Shown: positions 45,025-56,187, counted from the first letter of the stretch. The stretch is 64,000 nucleotides of DNA from Vibrio atypicus (GCF_009811315.1 NZ_BLID01000001.1:1-64000), one strand, 5' to 3'. Numbers and translations are program-made. The notes: generated from the sequence alone by a model not told the origin.

Positions 45025-47169
45025 ATGCCAGCACTACAAAAAATCCAAGCCGTATTTTCCCAAGCACAGATCTACCACGGATTGGAAGGAGTCAAATTCT
45101 TAGAACAGAGCGTTAATAAAATCTGCTCTGAGTACAACTTCACGCTGCCACTCGCTCAACACCACTTTCTGCTCGGAATTAAAAACGATCGACAAGACAA
45201 TCTCGACCTCGCACTAGAGCATTACGAACAGTGTTTATCTTACTGCACAGCAAACGATGTTGTTCTACGTTTGCATACCCACATAATGATGGGATCTATC
45301 TACGCTGATCGCGAAGCATATCAACGCGCATATCAGCTCTATCGAACAGTTTTAGACAACAGTCATTTGCTTGATGATAACTATCGCTCGCTCGCGTTTA
45401 CTAACATCAGCGATTTCCACCTGTGCCTGAAACAATACGATTCTGCACTCGCTATTGCTGAAATGGGCGAAGAATGTGGCCGTCGTATTAGCAACCTAGT
45501 CAATCAATCAATTTGTTTGCTTAACATGGGCTATGCGCTTGGTCATCTGGGCAAGTTCGATGAAGCGATCAAACACATTGAGCACGCCAAAACTTTAGCG
45601 GTGAAAATCAATAATCGCCGTATTCAAGCGATCGCGTTTGGTTATATTGCTCAAGTCATGGCTCTAGACGAAACGGCGTCCGCTGAGAGCGTAATTCATA
45701 ATTTTGAGCAGGCAGACGAGATATACGGTCAAGTCATCGATACTCATAACCGCCACGAGAACTTGGTTCATTTTTCAGCGTTTTTAGAAGCGCATGGTCA
45801 TTACGCTCGCGCGCTGTCAATTTGCCAGCAAGCTGAAACCGAAATCACAGCAGAGAATAACTATGGCTTCTTTGCAACTATGTGCAAAACGCTAATCAAG
45901 CTGTATCGCCGTCAAGGGTTGCACCAAAAAGTTATCGAATTACAAGACCAGTTTATCTCAGCGACGGAAAACGCCCATGCGATGACTCAATTTAAAGAGC
46001 ATCAGTCGATCTTGTCTAATGTTGAAGAGGCGAAAGCAGAACAAGAACGTACGCTTTTAGCAAAGATGGAAGAACATATCGGCTTGATTACCGAGATTGG
46101 TCAATACGTTGCAACAACTGAGAATCTTGCTGAACATTTACCGACTATTTACGACAAGATAAGCCAAGTTTTTCCAACCGATGAGTTTGGTATCGCTTTG
46201 TATGATGAGCAAAGCCACATATTGAACTATAAGTACTTCTACAACCATACAGGCCAACTCAACTTGTCTGATGTTAACTGTAAGACAGAATACTCCGTTG
46301 GTAGCTACGTGGTTAAGCATCGTACGACCGTGCACCTCAATCAAGTGGGTACTGAATCATTAAAAGCATTCGTACCACAAGATACCGCGGAACAGATGGA
46401 CCGAAGTAATCTCCAAAACAGTATTTCAATTCAATCATTGATACTAACGCCAATTACCATTGGCCATCGTGTACTTGGTTTTCTATCTATTCAGCACCAT
46501 AAGCAGAACCAATACCAACAACACCATCGTAGTTTATTTGAGCAATTAGCCAGCTTCATCGCTATTGCATTAGAGAACCATGTTCAACGCCAGAGATTGC
46601 AGCAGGTTAATCAAAAACTCGAAGTGTTATCAAAAACAGACCCACTTACAGAGCTGAACAATCGATACCAACTGGATAACATCGCACCAAGGCTGATCAC
46701 TAATGCCGCCAATGAGCAAACCAACATGGCTGTCGTTATGATCGATGTTGACTATTACAAAGGCTTCAACGACTTTTATGGCCATCACGATGGTGACATG
46801 GCATTAAAACAAGTTGCGAATACAATGCGCGCAGCATTCAACGATGAGAACGATCACCTGTTTCGCTACGGTGGCGATGAATTCTTAGTGCTTTGTTATG
46901 GTCAATCGGCCGAGTTGGTCACCCAGAAAATTAAACTAATGCAAAAAGGCATCAAGCGCCTAAAGCTGATGAATCCACTCTCACAGTGCAATCAATACCT
47001 GACGCTGTCTGTGGGTGCTTCTTGTTTTACCCTGATGGAAGGTCAAAATCTCAACTTCGATGCGCTCTTTAATCTTGCCGATAAAGAGCTATATAAAGTG
47101 AAAGAAAAAGGTCGTAACCAGTTCAGCATGGTAAGTAGGACGACAACTATCGAACCTATCACGTCATAG
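45025..47169 (+). CDS. TPR-GAF-GGDEF diguanylate cyclase
   Basis: A 714-residue cytosolic protein. Tetratricopeptide-like repeats occupy about 35-330 (for example LALEHYEQCLSYC and AICLLNMGYALGHLGKFDEA-type helices). A coiled linker and a GAF-like domain (about 355-515, SILTPITIGHRVLGFLSIQHH) follow, then a GGDEF domain (about 530-705) with intact RYGGDEFLVL and preceding DVDYYKGFND. No RxxD inhibitory site is seen before GGDEF. It should make c-di-GMP in response to a partner bound by the TPRs. GGAGAGCC precedes the ATG. Confidence 0.85.
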   Translation: MPALQKIQAVFSQAQIYHGLEGVKFLEQSVNKICSEYNFTLPLAQHHFLLGIKNDRQDNLDLALEHYEQCLSYCTANDVVLRLHTHIMMGSIYADREAYQRAYQLYRTVLDNSHLLDDNYRSLAFTNISDFHLCLKQYDSALAIAEMGEECGRRISNLVNQSICLLNMGYALGHLGKFDEAIKHIEHAKTLAVKINNRRIQAIAFGYIAQVMALDETASAESVIHNFEQADEIYGQVIDTHNRHENLVHFSAFLEAHGHYARALSICQQAETEITAENNYGFFATMCKTLIKLYRRQGLHQKVIELQDQFISATENAHAMTQFKEHQSILSNVEEAKAEQERTLLAKMEEHIGLITEIGQYVATTENLAEHLPTIYDKISQVFPTDEFGIALYDEQSHILNYKYFYNHTGQLNLSDVNCKTEYSVGSYVVKHRTTVHLNQVGTESLKAFVPQDTAEQMDRSNLQNSISIQSLILTPITIGHRVLGFLSIQHHKQNQYQQHHRSLFEQLASFIAIALENHVQRQRLQQVNQKLEVLSKTDPLTELNNRYQLDNIAPRLITNAANEQTNMAVVMIDVDYYKGFNDFYGHHDGDMALKQVANTMRAAFNDENDHLFRYGGDEFLVLCYGQSAELVTQKIKLMQKGIKRLKLMNPLSQCNQYLTLSVGASCFTLMEGQNLNFDALFNLADKELYKVKEKGRNQFSMVSRTTTIEPITS

Positions 47170-47223
47170 CAATCTCCCTTATTTTTTCCGGCTTCGTTCT
47201 GACGTATCACGGTGTGAACTAAG

Positions 47224-47251
47224 TCGGTGTTTCAACAACCGATTTTTATTA
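47224..47251 (+). terminator. Terminator after the TPR-GGDEF gene
   Basis: Arms TCGGT and ACCGA, extended by imperfect TGTT/AACA pairing, end in TTTTTATT. It lies about 55 bases after the gene stop. Confidence 0.65.
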
Positions 47252-47313
47252 TCTGTCGAAGTTTGCCTTGATCCACATTACTCTGCCTTGAAGGGATTTA
47301 AGAGGGGGTTATG

Positions 47314-47781
47314 ATGGCCGACTACAGCGCGAAAGTTCATTGGCAAAGAGAAACAAACGAACCGTTTTACGACAACCAATACAGCCGAGGTCACACATGG
47401 GAGTTTGATGGAGGCGTAACGGTTCCTGCTTCATCCTCACCACATGTTGTTCCACTCCCCTATTCGGTCGCCGAAAACGTAGACCCTGAAGAAGCCTTTA
47501 TCGCTGCGATTTCAAGCTGCCATATGCTGACTTTTCTGGGCATTGCCGCCAAACGCCGTTATGTGATCGATTCATATGACGATCATGCTATTGGCGTCAT
47601 GGAAGAAGATGACAAAGGTTACACATCGGTAACTCAAGTCACTCTTAGACCAAAAATCTGCTTTGTGGGCGACAAGCAACCCAGCTATGAGCAGCTTGAA
47701 AAAATGCACCATCTAGCTCATCAGCACTGCTTTATTGCCAATTCAGTGAAAACCGAAATCACCACAGAAATTACTCTTTAG
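47314..47781 (+). CDS. OsmC-family protein
   Basis: A 155-residue OsmC/OhrA-fold protein. The two reactive cysteines are present: SSCHMLTFL near residue 71 and HQHCFIANSV near 143. The DPEEAFIAAISSCH helix is typical of the family. Such proteins reduce organic hydroperoxides or handle related stress. A preceding ATG at 47311 is possible; AGGGGG sits 5 bases before the ATG at 47314. A small membrane-anchored gene follows after 8 bases on the same strand. Confidence 0.85.
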   Translation: MADYSAKVHWQRETNEPFYDNQYSRGHTWEFDGGVTVPASSSPHVVPLPYSVAENVDPEEAFIAAISSCHMLTFLGIAAKRRYVIDSYDDHAIGVMEEDDKGYTSVTQVTLRPKICFVGDKQPSYEQLEKMHHLAHQHCFIANSVKTEITTEITL

Positions 47782-47789
47782 GAGCAAGC

Positions 47790-48227
47790 ATGAAACACAA
47801 ATGGTCTCTGCTCACTTTTGTAGCCTTTGGTCTTTTCATCTTGTTCGGCCAACAGTACCAATGGTTCGGAAGTGGTAACCCTGACTCTTTTCCTAAACTC
47901 CCCGCATCACCTGATTTTGAAATTTCAAAAACGCATGACGGCGAATGGATCGGGCGCAGAGTCGATGTTACCGGCAATAACATGTGTGAAAGAACCACGA
48001 TAACCGGCAAAATTGTCGATGGTCTCGCCACATTATCACTGACCTACAATGGCACCATCCTCAAAGGTTGGATCAACGCTGAATCAAATGAACTGATTCT
48101 TTACGCATCCAATCGTCAATGGGATTATCGTTTTAGCGCAACCGCTGGGAACAATCGAATTCAAGGCAAATGGCATCTCACTAACGGCCCATGCAAAGGG
48201 ACTTGGTACCTAGAAAAACAAAGCTAA
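47790..48227 (+). CDS. Membrane-anchored hypothetical protein
   Basis: A 145-residue protein with an N-terminal signal anchor (about residues 5-25) and a beta-rich soluble part with two cysteines (in NNMCERTT and NGPCKGTW), which could form a disulphide in the periplasm. No family was recognised; the pattern WIGRRVDVTG ... IQGKWHLTNGPCKGTW suggests a small beta-barrel or lipocalin-like fold. AGGAG lies 5 bases before the ATG. It may be co-transcribed with the OsmC gene. Confidence 0.6.
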   Translation: MKHKWSLLTFVAFGLFILFGQQYQWFGSGNPDSFPKLPASPDFEISKTHDGEWIGRRVDVTGNNMCERTTITGKIVDGLATLSLTYNGTILKGWINAESNELILYASNRQWDYRFSATAGNNRIQGKWHLTNGPCKGTWYLEKQS

Positions 48228-48307
48228 TCAGTTATGCTGCTTCATGATACACTCAGCGCCAATCCGGGGAACTATTTCCTCTACGAAAACCAATACAGAG
48301 TGTCACG

Positions 48308-49525
48308 ATGTCTTCTACCAATTTGGGGCCATTCTCCAAACTCGGCCTTAGCCAACCTATTACAGATGCTATAAATGAGCTCGGCTACGCTAAGCCAACG
48401 ACAATTCAAAGCAAAGCGATCCCAGAAATTCTCAGAGGCGAAGACCTCATTGCCGCAGCGCAAACCGGTACTGGTAAAACTGCTAGCTTTGTATTACCGA
48501 TTCTAGAAAAGCTTGCCCAAGGTGAGACTCAACGTAAGAAACGCGTTCGCGCTTTGATTCTTGCGCCTACTCGTGAACTGGCTCAGCAGATCGACGATAA
48601 GGTTCGTGACTACGGTAAGCACCTGTCGCTGACCTCTCTAGCTATTTACGGCGGCGTTGATGAAAAGCCACAGAAGCAAGCCTTAATCGATGGCGTAGAT
48701 ATTTTGATTGCAACACCAGGTCGACTACTTGATCTGTATGGTAAGCGCGCTGTTTACTTTGAAGAGATCGAAATACTGGTAATGGATGAAGCGGATCGCA
48801 TGCTCGACATGGGATTCATTGAAGACATCAATAAAATTCTTGATCGACTACCTGTTGATATCCAGCACTTGCTGTTCTCTGCAACACTGTCGAATAAAGT
48901 TCGTGATCTCGCTAAAACAGCCGTACATGACCCGTATGAAATTTCTATCGCGGCTAATCAAGCATCAAAGAAAAACATCGAGCAATGGTTAATTACCGTT
49001 GATAAAGATAAAAAGTCAGCACTGCTTAGCCACCTAATTAAAGAAAATGATTGGGATCAGGCTTTGATCTTCATCGAAACCAAACATGGCGCAGCTAAAT
49101 TGGCTTCTCAGTTAGAAAAGCGTGGCATCATGGCGGAAGCTTTCCATAGTGGTCGCAGCCAAGCCATTCGTAAAACACTATTAGAAGACTTCAAAGCTGG
49201 CAAAATTCAATACATGATCGCAACGGGTGTGGGTGCTCGTGGTATCGATATTGAAGGCTTATCACGCGTAATTAACTACGACTTGCCATTCCCTGCTGAT
49301 GAATATGTTCACCGCATTGGTCGTACTGGTCGTGCTGACGCTTCAGGTGAAGCGATCTCGTTTGTTTCAAAAGACAACTTTAAAAACCTTTGCATGATTG
49401 AAAGCCGTTTAGGCCACCTAATCGAGCGTAGAGAAATCGAAGGCTTTGAACCACGTAAACCCGTGCCAATCTCGATTCTTAACTACGTACCAAAACACAA
49501 AAGAGAAAAGAAGGAAGAGCAGTAA
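48308..49525 (+). CDS. DEAD-box RNA helicase, RhlE-like
   Basis: A 405-residue ATP-dependent RNA helicase with all core motifs: Q-motif KPTTIQSKAIP, motif I AQTGTGKT, PTRELAQQ, TPGRLLD, motif II DEAD, motif III SAT, motif V GARGIDIE and motif VI HRIGRTGR. The C-terminal tail is short and basic (KHKREKKEEQ). The SmBA/RhlE-type arrangement suggests ribosome assembly or cold response. The last base of its stop is the first base of the yqfB-type start, so the two are coupled. Confidence 0.9.
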   Translation: MSSTNLGPFSKLGLSQPITDAINELGYAKPTTIQSKAIPEILRGEDLIAAAQTGTGKTASFVLPILEKLAQGETQRKKRVRALILAPTRELAQQIDDKVRDYGKHLSLTSLAIYGGVDEKPQKQALIDGVDILIATPGRLLDLYGKRAVYFEEIEILVMDEADRMLDMGFIEDINKILDRLPVDIQHLLFSATLSNKVRDLAKTAVHDPYEISIAANQASKKNIEQWLITVDKDKKSALLSHLIKENDWDQALIFIETKHGAAKLASQLEKRGIMAEAFHSGRSQAIRKTLLEDFKAGKIQYMIATGVGARGIDIEGLSRVINYDLPFPADEYVHRIGRTGRADASGEAISFVSKDNFKNLCMIESRLGHLIERREIEGFEPRKPVPISILNYVPKHKREKKEEQ

Positions 49526-49839
49526 TGAGCACACCGACTAAAATTACCTTCTTTGAATTTTTGACGCCTTTAGTCGCATCTGGCAAGAAGACCATCACCA
49601 TTCGCGATGAGTCTGAAGCTCACTACGTTCCAGGAACACAAGTGGAAGTTTATACGTTAGAAACAGACAAAAAAGTTTGCGATGTCAAAATCTTATCCGT
49701 TGAACCGCTTCACTTTGACGATATCAACGAATTTCATGCCGAGCAGGAATACATCGAACTTCCAAAGCTCAAACAACTGATTCGCGAAATCTACCCGAAT
49801 ACCGACACATTGTTTGTTATCACTTACGAACTTGTTTAA
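49525..49839 (+). CDS. N4-acetylcytidine amidohydrolase, YqfB-like
   Basis: A 104-residue ASCH-domain protein. The motif GKKTITIRDESE holds the conserved Lys, Thr and Arg described as catalytic in E. coli YqfB, which deacetylates N4-acetylcytidine. The ending YPNTDTLFVITYELV fits. Its ATG overlaps the DEAD-box helicase stop by one base, which hints at a joint RNA-metabolism role. A 13-bp hairpin follows the stop. Confidence 0.85.
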   Translation: MSTPTKITFFEFLTPLVASGKKTITIRDESEAHYVPGTQVEVYTLETDKKVCDVKILSVEPLHFDDINEFHAEQEYIELPKLKQLIREIYPNTDTLFVITYELV

Positions 49840-49841
49840 TT

Positions 49842-49878
49842 AATCGGCGCTGATGAATGCCATTTATCAGCGCCGATT
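49842..49878 (+). terminator. Hairpin after the helicase-yqfB pair
   Basis: Perfect 13-bp arms AATCGGCGCTGAT and ATCAGCGCCGATT with an 11-base loop start 3 bases after the yqfB-type stop. There is little T-tract after it, so it may be a rho-independent terminator of the strong-stem type or an mRNA 3' protector. Confidence 0.65.
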
Positions 49879-49993
49879 CCATGATCTCCATTCCAAATTC
49901 CTCCGTAACAGCACACAATCTCAATTAGCGTCTAAACTAAAGTTAAGAAAAATATAATTATCTAAATCAACTACATTACTCAAGTGAGGATGT

Positions 49994-51703
49994 ATGAGAA
50001 CAACGTCACTAAGCAGGTTTCAGTACCTTCCTATCATTGCGCTCGCTATTTCAATGATATTAGGAGGCTATTTCTACAATAAAACACTGGATGATTGGAT
50101 AACCCGAATCGTCAGTGGTTATATGCTCAATTTAATTGATGACGTCTCCTATCAAATCGAAGAGAAACATTTGGATCTCTACGACATGGAACCAAGCGAG
50201 ATCGATGCCTTTCTTGATCAGCTGTCGCAATCCGCCAACAATCAAAGATTCACTATCATTCATAGCACTGGCCAAGTGCTCGGTGATTCGCAGCTAAGCC
50301 AGCGCGAAATAAAACAGCTAGATGATCACAGCCAAAGGCCTGAAGTGGTTGACGCATTATCTACTGACAGCGGGATTTCCAAGCGATTTAGTCAGTCTTT
50401 GAATCAAGAACTGCTTTACGTTGCTAAACGACTTGAGCTCGCCGATGACGAACATGGGCACAGTCCAATCTATGTTCTAAGGCTTGCCATGCCTATGACT
50501 GCTCTCTATGGAATGGCGACTGACTTAAAGTTTATCCTATATGCAGTAATGGCCTGTTCTATGGTTGTACTCATCACTTCTTCCTGGATAAGCCAAAGAA
50601 AAATCCTTCAAGTCGTCAATCACGAACGACAATTGCAAGAGTCGCGGATAGAAAAAAGTACCAGAGAAATCGAGCTTCTACACCAATTGGCCAACATGCT
50701 CGCTGCGTGTAACACGATTAAAGAGGCGCAAGTCGTGGTGGCCGATATCATTCCACGGATCTTAGGAGATATTAACGGCTGCGTTTCGATCATGCGTGAA
50801 TCTCGTAACCAACTAGAAGTTAAACTGGATTGGGGCGGCGAATGGCCAGCAAGTAAGGTGTATACCCCTAATGATTGCTGGGCTCTGCGTAAAGGTAAAT
50901 ACCACCTATCACAAGAAAAACATCACAACTTAGTCTGCAACCACATGAACTCTGTTTTAGATGATGGAACAACAATGTGCGTACCGCTGACAGCTCATGG
51001 TAATACCGTCGGTATGTTCCACCTTCATTTCCCTGAGCAAAACGTGCAAGAATCAACTAAACAACTGGCCTTCACTTTAGCTGAACACCTTGGGCTTGCA
51101 CTTGCTAACCTATCATTGCAAGAGAAACTACGATCTCAGGCAATGCGTGATCCATTAACTAGCTTGTTCAACCGTCGTTACTTTGAAGAAGTGATGGATA
51201 AAGAGTGGTCTAAAGCGAGCCAAGAGCAATCTTCACTTTCTCTATTGATGCTCGATCTCGACCACTTTAAACGCTTTAATGATAATTTTGGCCATGATGC
51301 GGGTGATTATGTGCTCAAAGAGGTCGCCAACTTACTGACTCGAACCATATCAGACAACCATGTCGCCTGTAGATTGGGCGGTGAAGAGCTCGCCATTATT
51401 TGCCCTGAAACGAGTATTCAACATTCTCTCGATATCGCGAATGAAATCGTAGAGCAAGTACGAGAACTCCATCTGGATATGAAAGGACTCTCTCTTGGCC
51501 AGCTTGGCGTTTCAATCGGTGTGGTCACATTCCCAGATCTCAACGCCTCACCTGATGAACTGGTTAAAGTTGCTGACACCGCTCTTTATCAAGCAAAAGA
51601 CAATGGCCGCAGCCAAGCCATTCATAGCCAAATGAAAGCCAATCCAAAAAGCGAGATAACTCATAACTCACAATCCGATGTTTTACCGTTAAAGAAAAAA
51701 TGA
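49994..51703 (+). CDS. Membrane sensor diguanylate cyclase (GGEEL)
   Basis: A 569-residue inner-membrane protein. TM1 is at about 12-30; a periplasmic sensor (about 31-175) and TM2 (about 178-198) follow; then come a coiled linker, a GAF-like domain (about 220-375) and a GGDEF domain (about 395-545). The active-site loop reads LGGEELAII, so the usual fifth residue Phe is Leu; Glu-Glu is kept, so activity is likely but not certain. No RxxD inhibitory site is present. GAGG precedes the ATG. The ligand is unknown. Confidence 0.85.
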   Translation: MRTTSLSRFQYLPIIALAISMILGGYFYNKTLDDWITRIVSGYMLNLIDDVSYQIEEKHLDLYDMEPSEIDAFLDQLSQSANNQRFTIIHSTGQVLGDSQLSQREIKQLDDHSQRPEVVDALSTDSGISKRFSQSLNQELLYVAKRLELADDEHGHSPIYVLRLAMPMTALYGMATDLKFILYAVMACSMVVLITSSWISQRKILQVVNHERQLQESRIEKSTREIELLHQLANMLAACNTIKEAQVVVADIIPRILGDINGCVSIMRESRNQLEVKLDWGGEWPASKVYTPNDCWALRKGKYHLSQEKHHNLVCNHMNSVLDDGTTMCVPLTAHGNTVGMFHLHFPEQNVQESTKQLAFTLAEHLGLALANLSLQEKLRSQAMRDPLTSLFNRRYFEEVMDKEWSKASQEQSSLSLLMLDLDHFKRFNDNFGHDAGDYVLKEVANLLTRTISDNHVACRLGGEELAIICPETSIQHSLDIANEIVEQVRELHLDMKGLSLGQLGVSIGVVTFPDLNASPDELVKVADTALYQAKDNGRSQAIHSQMKANPKSEITHNSQSDVLPLKKK

Positions 51704-51724
51704 TCTTCTCAAAAGCAGGCGGAT

Positions 51725-51750
51725 TATAATTTACTAGACGACTGGTCTAG
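51725..51750 (+). promoter_or_regulatory. TetR gene promoter -10 and overlapping operator
   Basis: TATAAT at 51725-51730 is followed at 51734 by the palindrome CTAGACGACTGGTCTAG (arms CTAGAC and GTCTAG). The same CTAGAC-N5-GTCTA element occurs upstream of the CurA-like gene. It would place repressor binding right over the transcription start, giving autoregulation. Confidence 0.75.
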
Positions 51751-51758
51751 TTGGTATT

Positions 51759-52355
51759 ATGATGCCAGCCATGAACGCTAAAACACACGATACACGCCAA
51801 CACATTTTAGACGTTGGCTACCAGCTTATTGTCAACAAGGGCTTTACTGCCGTTGGACTATCTGAGCTACTTAAAACTGCCGAAGTGCCAAAAGGCTCTT
51901 TCTATCATTACTTCAAATCCAAAGAACAATTTGGAGAGGCTTTGATCGAAGAGTATATCCGCACTTATGTTGCGCGAATTCAGCCAGTGCTAACACAGCC
52001 TGATCTCAAAGGTCGCGACTGTTTGCTAGATTATTTTTCTCGCTGGCTGGAGATTGATAACGGTGTGTGCAACGCGAATAAGTGTTTGATAGTCAAACTT
52101 AGTGCTGAGGTTTCCGATCTTTCGGATAAAATGCGCTTGTCACTAGCGAGTGGCGCAGAGCTGATAATAGAGCAACTAGCAAAAGCAATTCATCGAGGTA
52201 TCTCTGATGGTTCAATTGCTGAGATGAATAGCCAAGAGGTTGCGGCTCAACTGTACCAACAATGGCTTGGTGCTAGCTTGCTAAATAAACTCATGCAAGA
52301 TCAATCTCACCTTCAGTTATGTTTTTCAACAACGAAGAAACAGCTGCAAGCGTAA
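51759..52355 (+). CDS. TetR-family transcriptional repressor
   Basis: A 198-residue regulator of the NemR/AcuR type. The N-terminal HTH (about 10-60) has TRQHILDVGYQLIVNKGF and EVPKGSFYHYFKSKEQFGEA; the C-terminal domain matches TetR_C ligand domains with cysteines (C83-type GVCNANKC), which in NemR-like proteins sense electrophiles. Start uncertain: ATG at 51759, 51762 or 51771. It probably represses itself and the downstream quinone/alkenal-reductase-like gene through two matching palindromes. Confidence 0.85.
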   Translation: MMPAMNAKTHDTRQHILDVGYQLIVNKGFTAVGLSELLKTAEVPKGSFYHYFKSKEQFGEALIEEYIRTYVARIQPVLTQPDLKGRDCLLDYFSRWLEIDNGVCNANKCLIVKLSAEVSDLSDKMRLSLASGAELIIEQLAKAIHRGISDGSIAEMNSQEVAAQLYQQWLGASLLNKLMQDQSHLQLCFSTTKKQLQA

Positions 52356-52364
52356 TAAATTAAT

Positions 52365-52400
52365 ATCCTGCTCAACCGTTATACTTGAGTGGGATTTTTT
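52365..52400 (+). terminator. Terminator of the TetR-type gene
   Basis: Arms around CTCAA and TTGAG, extended with ATCC/GGAT and one or two mismatches, end in TTTTTT. It lies 10 bases after the stop. Confidence 0.7.
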
Positions 52401-52410
52401 GAAACACCAA

Positions 52411-52427
52411 CTAGACGACCGGTCTAA
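52411..52427 (+). promoter_or_regulatory. Operator upstream of the CurA-like gene
   Basis: CTAGACGACCGGTCTAA matches the operator at the TetR gene (CTAGACGACTGGTCTAG) at 15 of 17 positions and is palindromic. It lies 17 bases before the reductase start, so the TetR-type protein should control this gene. Confidence 0.75.
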
Positions 52428-52443
52428 TAAAGGAACTACTATA

Positions 52444-53475
52444 ATGTCTGACTCTACCAACCGCCAAATCGTACTTGCTTCTCGCCCTGTCGGCGCACCA
52501 ACACTTGAAAATTTCCGTCTTGAGCAAAATGAAATCCCTAAACCGAAAGAGGGAGAGCTATTACTAAGAAGTGTCTACTTATCTCTGGACCCGTACATGC
52601 GAGGCCGCATGAGCGATGCTAAATCTTACGCGGATCCCGTTGCTATTGGTGAAACCATGGTTGGCGGTAGCGTATGCCAAGTTATCGAGTCTAATCACCC
52701 TAATTTTGACCAAGGCGAATGGGTGTTAGCCTTTACTGGCTGGCAAGATTACGGCATTTCTGATGGTGAAGGCTTAATTAAAATGGGGATGAACCCACAA
52801 CACCCTTCTTACGCACTTGGCGTAATGGGAATGCCTGGCTTTACCGCTTATATGGGCTTACTTGACATTGGTCAGCCAAAAGAAGGGGATACCCTAGTGG
52901 TCGCCGCTGCAACAGGCGCTGTGGGCTCTATGGTTGGCCAAATTGGTAAGCTCAAAGGTTGTCGCGTCATAGGTGTGGCTGGCGGTGAAGAGAAATGTCG
53001 CTACGCTAAAGAACAACTTGGCTTTGATGAATGTATTGATCACAAAGCCCCTGATTTCGCAGAACAGTTAACTGCAGCTTGCGACCAAGGTATCGATGTC
53101 TATTTTGAAAACGTAGGCGGCAAAGTGTTTGATGCTGTCATGCCACTGCTTAACACAGGTGCACGCGTTCCTCTTTGTGGCTTAATTTCACAGTACAATG
53201 CAACGGCACTGCCTGAAGGCCCAGATCGCATGTCTATGTTAATGGCACAATTGCTGATCAAACGAATCAAAATGCAGGGTTTCATCATTTTTGATGACTA
53301 CGCACATCGCTACGGTGAGTTTGCCACTCAAATGACGCAATGGTTATCAGAAGGGAAAATTCATTATCGCGAGCATTTAATAGAAGGCTTAGAAAATGCA
53401 CCAGAAGCTTTCATTGGTCTACTTGAAGGAAAGAACTTCGGCAAACTAGTCATTCAAACTAACCAGCCAATATAA
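52444..53475 (+). CDS. NADP-dependent oxidoreductase, CurA-like
   Basis: A 343-residue zinc-free medium-chain reductase of the leukotriene-B4-dehydrogenase/CurA group (NADPH-dependent reduction of alkenals, enones or curcumin-like compounds). It shows SLDPYMRGRM near residue 50, GMPGFTAYMGLL, the nucleotide-binding AAATGAVGSMVGQ, YFENVGG and a KMQGFIIFDDYA strand. The upstream frame extension to 52399 would run through the operator and is rejected; AAGGA precedes the ATG at 52444. The TetR partner suggests induction by electrophiles. Confidence 0.88.
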   Translation: MSDSTNRQIVLASRPVGAPTLENFRLEQNEIPKPKEGELLLRSVYLSLDPYMRGRMSDAKSYADPVAIGETMVGGSVCQVIESNHPNFDQGEWVLAFTGWQDYGISDGEGLIKMGMNPQHPSYALGVMGMPGFTAYMGLLDIGQPKEGDTLVVAAATGAVGSMVGQIGKLKGCRVIGVAGGEEKCRYAKEQLGFDECIDHKAPDFAEQLTAACDQGIDVYFENVGGKVFDAVMPLLNTGARVPLCGLISQYNATALPEGPDRMSMLMAQLLIKRIKMQGFIIFDDYAHRYGEFATQMTQWLSEGKIHYREHLIEGLENAPEAFIGLLEGKNFGKLVIQTNQPI

Positions 53476-53517
53476 GTCGATTGCCTACCCGCTTCCCATC
53501 AAATAACCCCGTTTAAC

Positions 53518-53552
53518 AAGGGCGACTCTCGCAACGAGTCGCCCTTTTGCTT
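53518..53552 (+). terminator. Terminator after the CurA-like gene
   Basis: AAGGGCGACTC and GAGTCGCCCTT form an 11-bp stem with a short loop, followed by TTGCTTAAC. It lies about 45 bases after the stop. Confidence 0.85.
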
Positions 53553-53565
53553 AACTTTCTCACCC

Positions 53566-53748
53566 TCACGACTCCCCTATCCCTTTGATATTGTAAAGAT
53601 AGAAAAAACCTATCAATAACATAGCCACAACCAGATTTATAAATGTCGCTCTAGCCACTATTCTCACTACATCAAGTAGGGGCTTATTGGGCTCCCACCC
53701 AAATTTAGTCCGATTGCCATATAAACCGTAGTTGGCGACCGCGAACAA
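53566..53748 (-). CDS. Possible small single-span membrane protein
   Basis: A 60-codon frame from a TTG, opening MFAVANYGLY, with one hydrophobic segment (about residues 36-54, FINLVVAMLLIGFFYLY) followed by a positive residue. No clear ribosome binding site and no family. The katG promoter must lie in the same stretch on the plus strand. It may be a real small membrane protein or a fragment, or only a chance frame. Confidence 0.3.
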   Translation of the reverse strand: MFAVANYGLYGNRTKFGWEPNKPLLDVVRIVARATFINLVVAMLLIGFFYLYNIKGIGES

Positions 53749-53761
53749 TGTGACACACTAG

Positions 53762-55945
<2,184 letters not shown>

Positions 55946-55950
55946 AACAT

Positions 55951-55985
55951 AGCCCCGCTTGATTATTGTAATCAAGTGGGGCTAT
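55951..55985 (+). terminator. katG terminator
   Basis: AGCCCCGCTTGAT and ATCAAGTGGGGCT form a 13-bp stem with one mismatch, followed by ATTTCTC, 5 bases after the katG stop. Confidence 0.8.
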
Positions 55986-56080
55986 TTCTCTATTTTCGCT
56001 GACGAAGATACTGCTATACAGATTTGGCAAAACCAGTGAAATTGCACTAGGTTTAAATAAGTAGCACGTTCATGAGAAAA

Positions 56081-56179
56081 GAGGTGCATAACGGCACCTC
56101 AATATTAGGAGAGTTGGCTATGAATGATTTTAATTTCTTTAAACTATTCGACACCAAAGAGCTGTTTATCTTTTACTAA
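56081..56179 (+). other. Hairpin plus 19-codon ORF with strong ribosome binding site
   Basis: A perfect hairpin, GAGGTGC-ATAACG-GCACCTC (about 56083-56102), lies just upstream of TAGGAGAG and, 6 bases later, an ATG at 56120. The ORF encodes a 19-residue peptide beginning MNDFNFFKLF and ends at 56179. The good spacing and structure suggest a real translated small ORF or leader peptide, but it is too short to prove. It ends 8 bases before the convergent dehydrogenase gene stop. Confidence 0.4.
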
Positions 56180-56187
56180 CAAACAAC

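Noticed and set aside
52399..52443. CurA-like gene start at 52399
   Set aside because: That start places coding sequence over the palindromic operator; the ATG at 52444 is preferred.
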